Of a stretch of 64,000 nt of DNA, positions 27,001-41,400 are shown piece by piece; position 1 is the stretch's first letter; every line of letters begins with the position of its first letter. Location of the stretch: positions 1,396,201 through 1,460,200 of the forward strand of contig OZ024856.1 of assembly GCA_964017155.1 (NCBI GenBank), read 5' to 3'. The notes under the pieces are model-generated. The model did no database searches and was not told the DNA's origin. It saw only the letters and a program-made list of their open reading frames with translations. A program made the position numbers and the translations under genes. This stretch comes from Oasisia sp. SBJ-2009 (Eukaryota; Annelida; Polychaeta; Sabellida; Siboglinidae).

Positions 27001-30000
27001 GTTGAAGTAATATATGACTGTTGTGTGTTGTAGTGAATGACGTCAAGTACAGTACGACTGAGATGGCTCTACACAGCAAGCTGGACCAGCAGTACCTGAA
27101 GGCGTTGGAAGGCTTCTTCCTGATCATTGCCAAGGAGGGAGACATGATGTACCTGTCGGAGAATGCTGCCAAATACCTCGGGCTTACACAGGTCAGTCGG
27201 GTCATATCTTGTATATATACTAGACTGTCATCACCAGAACTTTTGCCAATGGTGGCTGTTATGCTGTTTCAGCAGAAAATATCCTGACAATCTTATTTTC
27301 ACTGCACTGTAAACATCAGCTGCTCAAGTGTGAAGTTCATAATTTTCTATAGAAAAATATCCAGTCTCGATAGCCCATAATTGTTTCCTTGTCTGGTTGA
27401 CTGTGAAATGGTAGGCATTTATCACAAACTGTGATTGTGTTGGTGGATGTTTTCACAGACAAAACAGTGTTTACATACTAGTTTTTTATGTCTCAAGTTG
27501 AGAAGTAGTAATGGACTCGTTGCCGTATCTCTGGAAGTAATGGTATTTCCCAGTCGGTGTATTCTGTAAGTCTGCTAGAGATTCCACAAAACGTAGGCAT
27601 GTCAGAAGAGTGCAGGACAGTTATTGTTCTTTGCTTTGTTGCTGCGTTCAGGGAGAGTGTTGCTGTACCAAGTCATGGTTCTAACACCAAAACAACAGCA
27701 CCAGCAGCTGCTGCAACAGATTGTATCAACTATAGGAAGACTCCAGCCAACTCTGAAAAAGCATGTTGTGTTTTTGGATGTGAACTGTTCTGTACTCTGG
27801 TGATAAGATATCATGTGTTCTGCCTATGTATCTCACAACACACTTGATGATACCACTCATACCACTCATGTAGCGTTCTGATGTACCACAACCACACCAT
27901 TAGTCACACCTAGTCTGCAGCACCAACTGTACTGCTGTATCCTACCAATAATGTACCACTTCATTATACCGCTCAGTTATGCCGCTTTAAAAAATAGCAA
28001 ATAGCAACTGTTTCTGTAGTTGTGTACATAAATAACAGCATGTACCATGGACATAAAGTGCTCTGGTTTCAACCTGGCTATGATTGGTCATGCATAACTA
28101 GTAATTTTTCGTTCTTATTCCTATGCCATCAGGTTGATCTGATAGGGACTAGTTCATCAGTTGTTAACTTTCAGTCCTGTTCTTACTAATCAGAGACAAG
28201 TGAAGTGTCTGTGGCCTCCATCTGACAAGTGTGTTTGTGGGAGATTAGCTGACGAGATTAAGAGAGAGATTAACTCTTCATGCATGTGTTCTTTATGTTG
28301 CCAACAGGCAGGTCTGTTCTGTACAGTCAGGTCTTTCACGTCGTTAAGCTCAGTCTTTCAGCTCACATTGCTGTGGTTACTGAGGGGAAGGTCTTGTTGT
28401 AAAATGGAAAAGTTGCACCTGTAGAGACCATGCTTTTGTCACCTGTGTGGTTAACTGGTTATAGGGGCCAGGACCCCCAGACCTAATGTAGAATTAATGC
28501 GACATAGTCGGTTCTTGATTGAGCATTGTTCCCTCTGAATTGCCACTGAACATGGTTGACACGTGAGTCATAACATTATTGACACATGAGTCATAACACG
28601 ATTGACACGAGTCATAACATGGCTTTAATTAACCTTAGAGATGACCAAAGGAAAATCCTCTGTAGCGTACTGTTCCTATACAAATCATGACATCACTAAT
28701 ATTGGTCATAAAAACAATGGGTGGATCACGCTATGCATTCATATGGAATTGCTTCAAACTGTAACATAAATCTATCTTTAGTCATTTTGTTAATAATTGT
28801 TTTCTTCCAGCCAGATTGGTAGCATGTCTGTTGTGTTGTTTAGTGAAACATATTTAGCCTTTTGATAAATGAATAATGATTAGTGTGGCCTACCCCTGGA
28901 CACAACAGCTTTGTAAACATTGTGACACTGATATGACATGAATGGTCAGTGTTCACTACCCAAACTAGCACATTTCAAATGATTTTCTTAGTTCTTTGAC
29001 ACTGTTCAGTACTTATTATTAATAATTATTATTATTTATAAAGCGCAATATCCAACATGCACAAAGTGCTGTACAATAAAATTCAAGCTATGCAATATGT
29101 GATAAAGAAATAAAAATAAAATAAACATGGTGATAATAATCTGGAAAGTTTGTCATGTTGAAATACATAATGTAATTTGTAATCCATAGCTTTTTCATCT
29201 GCACACCCTTCTGCTAAGTTGTATGGTAAGTACTAAATATTGGTTAGACAGATTATATTAATTGTCCCTCAGACTACCTGCTACTAAACAGTTAGTTGAC
29301 CTTGTGCACCAGAGCACGTGAAGGTATGTTTATCTGGCCGCAGACAGAAATATTTGCAACAGTGAACTGTTCAAGATGGCTTAGTTACATGTAACATTGC
29401 GTATAGAAATAGCTGCACTGGTGGAGTTTAGCCAAGTGCAGTGAACACTTGCCATCATGTGTGCTAGGCGTGCGACCCTTAATAAGATCATTGACAGTAA
29501 AGCACACAGTCTAAAGAACTTGTGTGTGGTTATTTGTGGTTGTTAGTAGTTGTTAGTAGTTGTTAGTAGTTGTTAGTAGTTGTTAGTAGTTGCAATGAAG
29601 TTGACGGGTTCACTAGGCGGCCATGATATTGTCATGCTAGGATTCTGGACAGATATTCAAGTTTTGAATGCAGCTCATGATTGTGATGCAGGATTTGTAC
29701 TAAAAGATTAGGCCATGGCCCATGGGACTGATATAATACTACTACTTACCTGTCAGCACCAGGCCACTTCTGCAGGGATATAATAGAAATAGTAGTGGCC
29801 TCAGTAACTGTTTAATTTTGAACACACCATAACTTTAACAGCAGATTATAACATAATAATGAGGTTTACCTTATGAGCTTATAACCAGGTGTTATTATTG
29901 ACAGTGACTGATAACAATTTACACACTGACTTGCATGTAACAGCACTGGTTTGAGAAATCAATTAAAAAATAAAAAGTCAACAGCAAAAAAGGAAATTAT

Positions 30001-32052
30001 TTGTTTTTAAAAATGGATATTATGTTTGAAGAATAAAAATAGGAGATCTCCTGTTCTATCAAGAAACATGAATGTCAAAGTTTGTTGTATAATGAAGATT
30101 GTTGTATAACGGATGTTGTATAACCTGTCAGACGTAGCCTGAATATAATTGTTGACATCACACAGTGTGTGCAAACTAACTGCAGTTAATAGAACTCTCT
30201 GCTGACACCACCATTGTGTCCCCGTCAAGATCCGTACCTGTCTGTCACCTCCACAATTGAAGCCATTAAATACGTGTGTGTTTAGTCAATAGATTTCTGC
30301 CCCGTAACAAGTTATGTGTGACGCTGTTTGTGCAATAACAGATAATGTTTTTGATCATCACTGAAGCGGATTCTTCGCTGATAACCTCAATATTGCATGC
30401 ATTCACGATTCAGTGGTTGTGATTGTTGCGTTTTCCAAGGATCTGGATGATTGCGTGCCACTGGGACTGCCAGGGAATGGTATGAAACGTTCTTTGGCAC
30501 ACTATGTTTGCTGCTTGGAAGAGATCACAATCAGAAGATGGGCGGTGTGGTGTGGTGTGGCGTTTGTGATTTCGTTCACACGCAGATAGTAACAGCCATT
30601 GTCTGCCTGCCCCTGCGGTCTACGTGACCTGCCGTGACCTGCCGTGGCATGTCTGTCAGTTGTCTCACTTGACCTTCACCTTGCTGAGCTTATGTAATGA
30701 AAATGTGTTTGTGCTGATGTTCGGCCAGTGGAAAATTGCACAATGATGCTGACAGCTGTGATAGAATGTTGTGTACTTTCATCAGTCTTGACAGTGTTTC
30801 CAGGAATTTGTCTTGTTTATTTATTCTTTGCTGTGGCTGTTGGCCGGTTACAATTGACCAGTAGAATTGACCAGTAGGTCGGTCAGCTGACATAATGGCT
30901 GAGTGTCCTGTTCAAGCCTTCGATGGACTCCAGCCTTCCTCCAATCTCTTCAACTATCCTCATCAACTAACATTACTAATTAGACCGGCCAATTCACAGG
31001 GATGTTACTATAGATATTGAGATTACCGCTTTTGTGGCATTTGATAGAGTAATAGAATGTTTTTTTTCTGTTAAAGAGAGTATTAATTTTTGTTGACACT
31101 TGCAGCACTAAGTACTCTGTGGGTAGATGTGTGGTAGACATAGTTAGTGGGCTGTGGTGTTTGACTGCCTGTCACTGTGAGTGCTGTAGATTGAGCTGAA
31201 GGGCCACTTTGTTGGTGTGTTTTAGATTGAGTTGGCTGGCCACGGGCCACTGTGTTTGTATTGTGTGTTGTATATTGAACTGGTGGGCCACAGGCCACTG
31301 TGTTTGTATTGTGTGTTGTAGATTGAGATGGTGGGCCACAGTGTGTTTGACCTCAGTTTCTGGTGTGTTGTAGATTGAGCTGGTGGGCCACAGTGTGTTT
31401 GACCTCAGTTTCTGGTGTGTTGTAGATTGAGCTGGTGGGCCACAGTGTGTTTGACTTCACACACCCGTGTGATCATGATGAGATTCAGGAGATGTTGTCG
31501 GAGCGGCCCCATCACTCTGACTCCACGGAGGAGGAGCGCGTCTTCTTCATGCGCATGAAGTGTACACTCACAAGCAAAGGCCGCAACATCAACCTCAAGT
31601 CAGCCACCTACAAGGTACACCCTCTTCTTGAGAGTTAGCTTTTTGTAAGGGGATAGCATTGCACTGGATGAGTTGACACCCTCACACGAGACACCTCCAG
31701 CAGGAGCAGTTCACATCAGCTGTATGTAAACTGCCTAATAACACCATTAACTGATGCAGGATTGGGTCCATTTCACGAATTCTGTCTAGTGGTGGATTGT
31801 CCTTAAGAGCTCATCACCTGAGTGAGACAGTCCCCATGTGTGGGCAGTTTCATGGTACAAAGTGACAGTGAAGGAACTTAATAGATTTACAAAACAAAAC
31901 TGGGCTTATAAGTTCACCAAAATGAAAGTGAACTGGCCCCCTGGTCTTATTCCTGAGAGGAACATCCAATGTGAAGCAACAGTGTTATAACAATGACATC
32001 ACTTTGTTGGTGGGGGCTAGTTGGTGGTACTCAAAGAACTTCAGGGCTTGGC

Positions 32053-32102
<50 letters not shown>

Positions 32103-32388
32103 TATAAAATATATGCACTAGTAAGTCTACCTCTTGGCACCTATATATATTATGTATTTAAATTGTATCTTTGTATACCACATAAGAAATATTTTGTCCG
32201 AAATAAACATATATATTATATATATATATATATATGTATAATGTTTATTTCGGACAAAAAAAACATGTGGTATACAAAAAATACAATTTTAAAAAGTACA
32301 ATATATAAAATACAATTAAAGCAATTATGGGGTATAAATAAAAGAATAAATAAATGAGTAATAAAAATAAATAAATAAGTATATGTAT

Positions 32389-32456
<68 letters not shown>

Positions 32457-35400
32457 TGTGTATATATTATACTATAACAATGTACGTTTCTTTGAGAAAC
32501 TCCAAGTGAGCTGTTATGTAAGGTTGGATGTAAACAGGTCCTGTTTCATATTATACTGGCCAGATATTCCAAGCGTATTATGAACTCTTTGCTCCTAATA
32601 GTAATAGGCCTCCTATGTTGTCCCTCCCCTGGGTCCTAGTATACTGCCTCATTTGTACTCATGTGGAAAGGTCATAGCAACCTGAGCCAACATCATTGCC
32701 AGGCTTACTTGAGACATGCAAGTTCACAATGACCTGAAGTCATAGAGACTGACAAAGGAAGGTCACTGTGACCTTCACAGCCAAACAGCCAGTTACTGTG
32801 AGATGATTGATGACTATTAGGTTGTGTCACGTCAGCTTATATTTATAACCCCCCCCCCCCACACACACACACAGAGTACATCATGTCTGACCTGCAGGAC
32901 TTAACGAAAATGGTTTTAAAAATTAATTAATTTAATTAATAATTGTCAGCCCAATTCTTATTATATGTAAAATAGGATGTTGTATTGTATTGTAATGTAT
33001 TGTATTTTAATTTCTGCCGTTGATACAAAGACTGATAAGTCATTTAAATGTACCTGGTAGACGTAATCAGAAAAAGTGTATTAAAATATTCACAACTTAT
33101 GTTGTTTTATCTGTCATAAATATCTAACATTTCAAACTGCGTGTAGCCTTACAAAGTAGTTTTGTGTGAAACCTATTTTTGAGGGATGAAGATATCCAGG
33201 GTGAGTGAAAGCTGCACAGCCACGCACCTTTACATGAAGTAGTAGTATGTTGAGTGGGAGAGACACAGACGCAGAGCACACAGGGACACCAGACTCAGGG
33301 ACCTCAGCACACCACAAAGGACTTGTGTCTTTGATAGAGTTCTTGTAGCGTCCACACAAACCCTGGTCACTCCACACAGTGCTGTGTTCATGTTGACGCC
33401 CTTAGCAACAATACGTGTGCTTGTTGATGCGAGAGACGCTGCTTTGTGGCGTCTGTGTACGACATTTGGAGCGTCCTGAGTAAACCTTTTGTTGTGGGCA
33501 GGGGCCACGCATTGATTGGACTTGCTTGTGTCATTCAATTGAGTGATCACTTCACTCAGATATGTAAACTGTCGAGTCATGCCATCAATGAGTTTTTGTA
33601 GCCATTTCCTGTTAAGTGGAGTCAGACTGAAGTTATTGATTGACCCAGTACACGGTCATATTAAGACACTTTGCCATTTTGCAAGGATATTTGCAGAAGA
33701 TACTGTGTGTTGACAGCCTAGCCTGTCAGTGTTGTTTAGGTTCAGGCTGATATGTTTTCTTGGAAACTGCTGGGCCTGGTACATGAGTTAACCCTTTCCT
33801 CCATCTGTCACATATTGCAACAGGGTCATTGATCACACCATGGGCTGCCTGCTAGTTCACCCCTAAGGTGGGGGGGGGGTAATATGAGGGAAACTAGCCC
33901 AGTAGACCTTGTGGGGTTAAGCTTGTCGGAAAATAGCTCAGATGAGCTAATGTTACCAAATTATCATGTAACCGACGTTAAATAAAGTTTCTTGTATCTT
34001 GTAAGCACCCCGCCACTACAGTGTAGTTGTGCTGTAGTAAAAAAAACAAGACCAACAGTAGAAAAGGCAGACAAATGCACCCATTGTGCAAAGTTATAAC
34101 CAAATTTTACTTTACAAAAATACATTTTGATGTCACTGACCTTCAAGTAAAAAAATCACAATTATTTAAAATACTTGTTTGTTTTGTAAAATCCAAAAAA
34201 CATCTTTACATGTTTTGGTTGTTCAACGGGGCAGATTTTGTGTTCATTCACATGGGAGCCCTCTGTCACTGACACAGGCTATAGGGGTTGTATCAATAAC
34301 CCAGTAGATCCCTGTTAAATTGGATACATGTAGTTGCATGTTTTAAGATATAGCTTTAAACTACTAATGATGTAGGCAAGTTGTGTCTATTTTGATATTT
34401 CTTTTAATATCTTTAAAATGATGTGACTTTGGTGTCTGCTGGTTACAGATGTGTTGTCTCCTGTAAGTGACAATTGACAAAGATAGAAAATTAATATTCA
34501 AAACAACTATAGAGTGAAAAATGATACATTTAACTTGATATTGTCTGCTGCATTCACACAGTTTGGCTGTGTTTATGGTCATCTCATATGAATAACCAGA
34601 GAAAATGCCAATTAAGTAATTTCGATGAAGAGACTAGTCAGTGTTTTATCACATAATCATTTTATGTACAATGTAATTAATTTGTGAATGTATTTTTATA
34701 CATTATGTTGTCAGATATCCAACTTTAATGTAAGCAACCCAATGTAATTCACAATTGGCTGCCATCGTCAAACTGTCTGCCTACAGCAGTAAAGAATTAA
34801 CTTCTTTTTCTGTGATTTCTTGTTGAAATACCTCCCAGCTGGGTGGGTAGATTGAGCAGGCCACAGACAGCAGCCACCGTTTAACAAGACAGCACAAGTA
34901 CCAGCTACTGCAGTCAGTTGGACAGTCACATTATCTGACACATTATGCAATGTTCGGTGACCCAGTGAACCCTTGCAGGATTCAGTATCCATCTCAAAGC
35001 AGTCAGTCTCACTGACAGCTCGTTATTATACGAGATATGTTGCTTATGTAACGGAGACCAGTGCTGCCACCTACTGACCTGACCTATTGATCTGTGTCTG
35101 CAGATTAGCACACAAAATGGTTGCCACCACAGACTGGCTATAAATATCTTAATTTGTCCTAAATGCGACTGCCTGTTTGATCAGGTTGCCACTGCTGACA
35201 GGAGCATTTAGGTTACTTGGTCATATGTTAACAACAATTAGCATATTATATTAATTAGTCATAATTGGTGGTTGCTTTCACATGGTGTGTATTCAACGAA
35301 GAAGGGAGAAATACAGAAGAGAGGGAGAGAGGGAGAGAGGGAGAGAGGGAGAGAGCGAGACAGGGACAGCTGGGTTGACTAACTAGTGTCAACCCAAGTA

Positions 35401-38400
35401 GACATTTACCAGATGTGGACTTTGACATCAACCAGCTGGGTGTGCACTGCACTGTGTGGCAGAATTCACAGGAACACCTTTTTTTAGTTACATAAGTTGC
35501 AGGATGTCCTAGTACTGCCGATATCAGACTTCCCATAACACCTCAGTGGCTAACACCCCAGGGGCACCTGGTGGCATTTGTAAGCAGAAACAGAGACATG
35601 GACAATGTGCAATGATATCAAACCATCAGACTTGGGTAAATTGAACCACTTCTGTCGTGTCAACCAGTGTTCTCTAGTACGGACATGTCATGTGACTTCT
35701 AACATCAGTCAAACATTCTAGGAACATCATCAGCAGTTTCATTTGTAATGACGCCAGATGGTACACAGATTGGTCCTGTTCCTGTCATAGATGAGGAAAG
35801 GAAGCAGGCTCTGCCACAGATGGATTACTGGCATGATCCTATTCAAAGACACAGCCAGTCCGTTCGGTCCAAGACACACGACCTTCACCTTTAGTTGGCC
35901 ACATTGGCCACTGGCTGTGGCTAATGAGCAGTACTTACATAACACTTTCTGTTAGCGGAACATGCTACATTATGGAGGATTCTTGTGTATGTTCAGACTG
36001 TCATATACATGATGGTTTAGTAAACATGTTCAGTGTTTATTATAAAATTATAGTTGTGCTGCAAAATATATAATGCTGCTATTACGGATGTTAGCTTACT
36101 GCAGGCTTGTTTGAAATACATGGTGTGCAGTTTGTCTTGGCTCTCAGATAATATAAATCATATACACAATTATGCCTTCCTGTAGAAATACCTCAGCTAA
36201 TAGCATTAGTGAGACAGAGAGTGTGTTTGTTTGTCAGTAAGCCAAATTATTGGATTGTGAGGATATTGTTTGATATTTATAACCAGTTTTTCTTATTGCC
36301 AACTGAAATGACTGCATGCATTACTTATTATTAAAAGAAATATTTCATAACATGCCAGTTTGTGTGCACTAATTCAGACATCTTTTACAGAATACATTGT
36401 AAACATGAAAATGTAGATTCTTATCATATATAAACAACAGAACAATAAATGTAGTTGATGGTTAGACATTTACTGCTCAGTGTCAATATGCACTACCTGC
36501 AAAGAATATCATTAATAACGACCATTATGATAATGTTTACATTTATTTCCAATCACCCTGTTTACTATTTGTTATATAATTCACACGTGACTTAACCTCT
36601 TCCTTTCATATGCTGTGCATGTAAATAGGTAAACATTGGCAGTAGTAAATGCCCCCAAAAAGACATATTGGTGTGGCGCCAGTGAGAGTTCTGCACAGCC
36701 TTCTTCTCCACTGCAGGTGATCAGGTGTTCTGGCCGACTCGTCACTGCCAACTACCAGTCTCCGTACCTGTCCACCATCACCCGCAGTGGCCACAACCCA
36801 ACGTGTCTGCTGCTGGTGGGGGAGCCGATCTCTCACCCTTCCAACATTGAGGTGCCCCTGGACACCCAGACCTTCCTGAGTCGACACAGCATGGACATGA
36901 AGTTCACCTACTGTGACGACAGGTATGCTTGCTTTGGGCCTGGTGGATGGTAACTCTTTACTGCATAAATATTAATTCTTTACTGCATAAATATTAATTC
37001 TTTACTGCACAGTGTGGCCACGAAACTCACTGATTGTAGACCTTTCATTTATCTACATCAGGTCTTTTATTAGTTTACGTTAATTGCCCAGTTCAAACTA
37101 ATCACCTTGGTTGTATGTAGATCAAGGAAACGTGCTTTCATCATCTTGTGAAAAATATTGCTTTTATGAATTAAGATAATTTATTTGGAAGTATGTTGAA
37201 GTGCGTTTGTCTACATAATCTCTGACGTTGTTTGGCATTTAGCGAATTCTACTGAGATCATTTCTGGAAAATTTCTAGTCAGACATCATGTCTACAACAT
37301 TAGTAAAGATGACAGTGATCACAGAGACAATGTTATCAGTCAACTACGTTGTCTGTGCAACCTTTTGTTGTTGAGATATGAAGAAGATGTCCCATAAGCA
37401 GCATCTTCATTTCCCTGATATACAACTGTCTTGATGATTTATTTTAGGGTATTTTGTTAGTATGGTCACATTACTTCTGACAAGGGAACACCTATTTGTG
37501 AAGAGTGCTACTTTAAGATATTTTGTATATTGAGTTTACGTTGAAACAGAAGTTTCCCTTCAGTAATGTGATTGGTAAACCGTAGCCATTTTGTAAATTA
37601 CATTGTTTGTTTTCACTTATGTTAGTGTTGTTTACAAAAGCAGTTTTAATATAAAAATGAACCATCACAATTTTGTTTTGTTTTGTTTTACTATGACAAA
37701 ACTAACATACATAGTCATTTGAGCCATGCCTCATTAGCTCTCATATCTCGGAAACCATTGAAGAATTTTATCAAATTTTGTATAGACGTTTCTTAACATA
37801 CTGTCACTATGCACAAGGAATTTAAATTGATTGACACATTTTAAGCCTCCTAGGGTCCTCAAACACATAAAAACTGGTCAGTGTTAAACATAATTTCCTT
37901 CATTTGTCCTGGTTGACCTGTAGAATCTACGACCTGCTGGGCTACCGGAGTGACGACCTCATAGGTCAGTCAGTGTACGAGTACTACCACGCCCTGGACA
38001 GTGAGGACATGGAGAAGGCATACAAGAACCGTATGTACATTGTACATTGTATTGTACACTCTCATACACTCATGAGGTCAATGGGTGCACTGTCATCCAT
38101 GATACAGTACACAAATATATGATATAATGTATGAATGGATCATCTTAATATCAGTGTTTTGCACATTTTATGTATATGAAAGTGTTTCACCCACGACTGA
38201 CTAGTTATATTATTCATGATAAGAGACAAGTTAATTATACATAAGTGTCTAGCTTTCCAGTTGTTGACATTTCTAGTTACAGTAGGACCCCCGGTAAAAG
38301 ACTAGTAAGGCAGAGTTGAGCACAGTAAGAGGACTTGTGGAGTCGTAGTGAGGTGGTGTGGTCGTATAAATGGGGTTGGTGGTCATTGTTGGTGGTCATT

Positions 38401-41400
38401 GTTGCAGTGTTTTCCCGCGGTCAGACAGTGACCAACAAGTACCGGTTCCTGGCGCGGCGAGGCGGCTACGCCTGGGTCGAGACTCAGTGCACCATCATCT
38501 ACAACAGCCGCACCGAGAAGCCGCAGTGTGTCGTGTGTGTCAACTTCATGATAAGGTACAGTCCCTTGTCTGCTCACTATGAAGCCTGGGTTGCAAAATC
38601 CTGTCTTATGATTTAAATAAATTTGAGGAATCGTCAATGGTTTTTTTATTTACAGAAAAATATTACTATTAAACCGCGTTGTTGCAAAGTACAATATGGC
38701 TGTCTACTATCTGTTTGCGTTGTACATTCTGTGTGTTTTATCAACACTTCCCCTGTCTGTAATTGTGTTGTAATTTCTGTGTGTGTCTGTGTTATCTGTG
38801 AGATCACAGCTTGGTGATCACAGCTTGGTGATCACCACTTGGTGATCACAGCTTGGTGATCACCACTTGGTGATCACGGCTTGGTGATCACCACTTGGTG
38901 ATCACGGCTTGGTGATCACCACTTGGTGATCACAGCTTGGTGATCACCACTTGGTGATCACGGCTTGGTGATCGACCGCATTCTGCAGTGCCGTGGGCAG
39001 TAGAGGAATTGTATTTAGCCAGTGTCACGGTTGGCTGCACACCACGCACTGATCAACTAATGATAACTGGCCTGCGTGATTACTAAACACGTTGCTTATA
39101 TAAGTCAGAGTTTATGTAAAGCGCTGATCAAAGCACCCAGAGTGAACACGTAAGAACTGAGCGCGCTGTGGCACGGCACGGCACGCAAGCCGCATGTGAC
39201 TGCGTGGGAACAAGGCACAAGATTACATCGAAATATTTATATCCGCTCGAATTGTGCAGTTTGTAGTGATTGCATCAGAAATAGTATTTCAGAGCGAGTT
39301 GTAAAGACGTGGCTAGATTGTTAGTTGATCGTGCGATGTTGAGAAGTAAATACTGTTAATTTTCATGTATATACAGCGTATTATACGCCCCCATGTATAA
39401 TACACAACCTATCTTTTTGCAAAATGTTCTTATAATTTCTATATCACAATGTATAAAAGAACAAAATCGCACCCTGACTTTTGACACTAATTCCTGATTT
39501 CCCACTTCTAATATTTGGCGTGAACCCTTGAGTCCGTGTCAGAATCAGAACCAGCATTGCTGCTGACCTATTGCGTGCTGCTGACTAGTGTCAGCACTGT
39601 GTCACTAGTGTCAGCACTGTGTCACTAGTGTCAGCACTGTGTCACTAGTGTCAACACTGTGTCACTAGTGTCAGCACTGTGTCACTAGTGTCAGCACTGT
39701 GTCACCAGTGTCAGCACTGTGACACTAGTGTCAGCACTGTGTCACTAGTGTCAGCACTGTGTCACTAGTGTCAGCACTGTGTCCCTTGTGTCAGCACTGT
39801 GTCACTAGTGTCAGCACTGTGTCACTAGTGTCAGCACTGTGTCACTAGTGTCAGCACTGTGTCACTAGTGTCAGCACTGTGTCACTAGTGTCAGCACTGT
39901 GTCACTAGTGTCAGCACTGTGTCACTAGTGTCAGCACTGTGTCACTTGTGTCAGCACTGTGTCACTTGTGTCAGCACTGTGTCACTTGTGTCAGCACTGT
40001 GTCACTTGTGTTAGTAGTGTCAGCACTGTGTTACTAGTGTCAGCACTGTGTCACTTGTGTCAGCACTGTGTCACTAGTATCAGCACTGTGTCACTAGTGG
40101 CAGCACTGTGTCCCTTGTGTCAGCACTGTGTCACTAGTGTCAACACTGTGTCACTAGTGTCAGCACTGTGTTACTAGTGTCAGCACTGTGTCACTAGTGT
40201 CAGCACTGTGTCACTTGTGTCAGCACTGTGTCACTAATGTCAGTACTGTGTCACTTGTGTCAGCACTGTGTCACTTGTGTCAGCACTGTGTCACCAGTGT
40301 CAGCATTGTGTCACTTGTGTTAGTAGTGTCAGCACTGTGTCACTAGTGTCAGCATTGTGTCACTAGTGTCAGCATTGTATCACTTGTGTTAGTGACTAGT
40401 GTCAGCATAGTGTCAGCACTGTGTCACTTGTGTCAGCACTGTGTCACTTGTGTCAGCACTGCAGTGGAGTGGAGGAGGTCGTGACCTGGTGTTTATTGTT
40501 GCAGTGGGGTGGAGGAGGAGGATGTTGTCCTGTCGAAGGTGCAGGCTGATGCAGAGGAGGAAGATTTTTCTCTGGGAGGAATCATCCCCATCACTGACAA
40601 GATATTCGCTCCACGCACCAAGGACATGGAGCAGGACTACTACATGCCGCCAGAGTTGACCGGTAGGTGACACATGTGGTCAACACCATTAGCTACTACA
40701 TGCCCCCAGAGTTGACCGGTAGGTGACACATGTGGTCAACACCATTGGCTACTACATGCCCCCAGAGTTGACCGGTAGATATAATTGTTTTGTAATCATG
40801 CACAAAACTGATGTGAGTTACTTTGACGTTTACTGGGAGATCAGTAAAAACCAGGAAAGGTCTCGGCTGAGGCCCAAAGAACTAAAACATTGTTGACAAT
40901 AATATTTATCAACATATTATGTTGATATAGTTTGCAAATAATTTCGTTTTGCAAAGTTACGCAAGTTCTTGACAGATGTTGGCTGTTCACAGAGCATGTA
41001 TGCAGAGATAGTCAGAGCAGTTAAAACATATTGACATATTGAGCTTAACATGATATAGTTTTTTGATGTTGCATAGGTATTTCCCATTGTAGTACCAACA
41101 AGAAATGTGTGTTTGATCGAATCCTTTCACTGGTGGAATGGTGGAGTGGATTACTCCATCTTGACTAAAAACCACTAATGACCAGTCCTGTTGTTGCATT
41201 CATACAATTTGGCCATGTTTCTGGTCATCTCATATGGATAACCAGAGGAAATACCAACTTGGTGATTGTAATGAACAGACGAGGCAGTGACTATGATTCA
41301 CAAAAATGCATTTCATTCATAACAAACTCACTATATTCTCCAAATCACTTCAGGGTCTCTTGGCTGTAGTATATTTTACGTGTGGAGAAAGTACTTACAG

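Larger units (their letters stand above)
31615..36716 (+). other. HIFalpha intron c-d
   Basis: 5.1 kb with several AT microsatellites and an AT-centred palindrome (32058-32457), a C/CA run at 32851-32872, family A fragment at 34440-34660 and a (GAGAGGGA)n tract at 35319-35356. A minus-strand ORF at 33230-33580 shows no known domain. Confidence 0.7.

Noticed and set aside
29030..29090. Separate SINE insertion
   Set aside because: Only an aaagcgc...caaagtgctgtacaat fragment is visible, too short to classify.
33230..33580. 116-codon minus-strand ORF
   Set aside because: No family resemblance and no supporting start or splice context.
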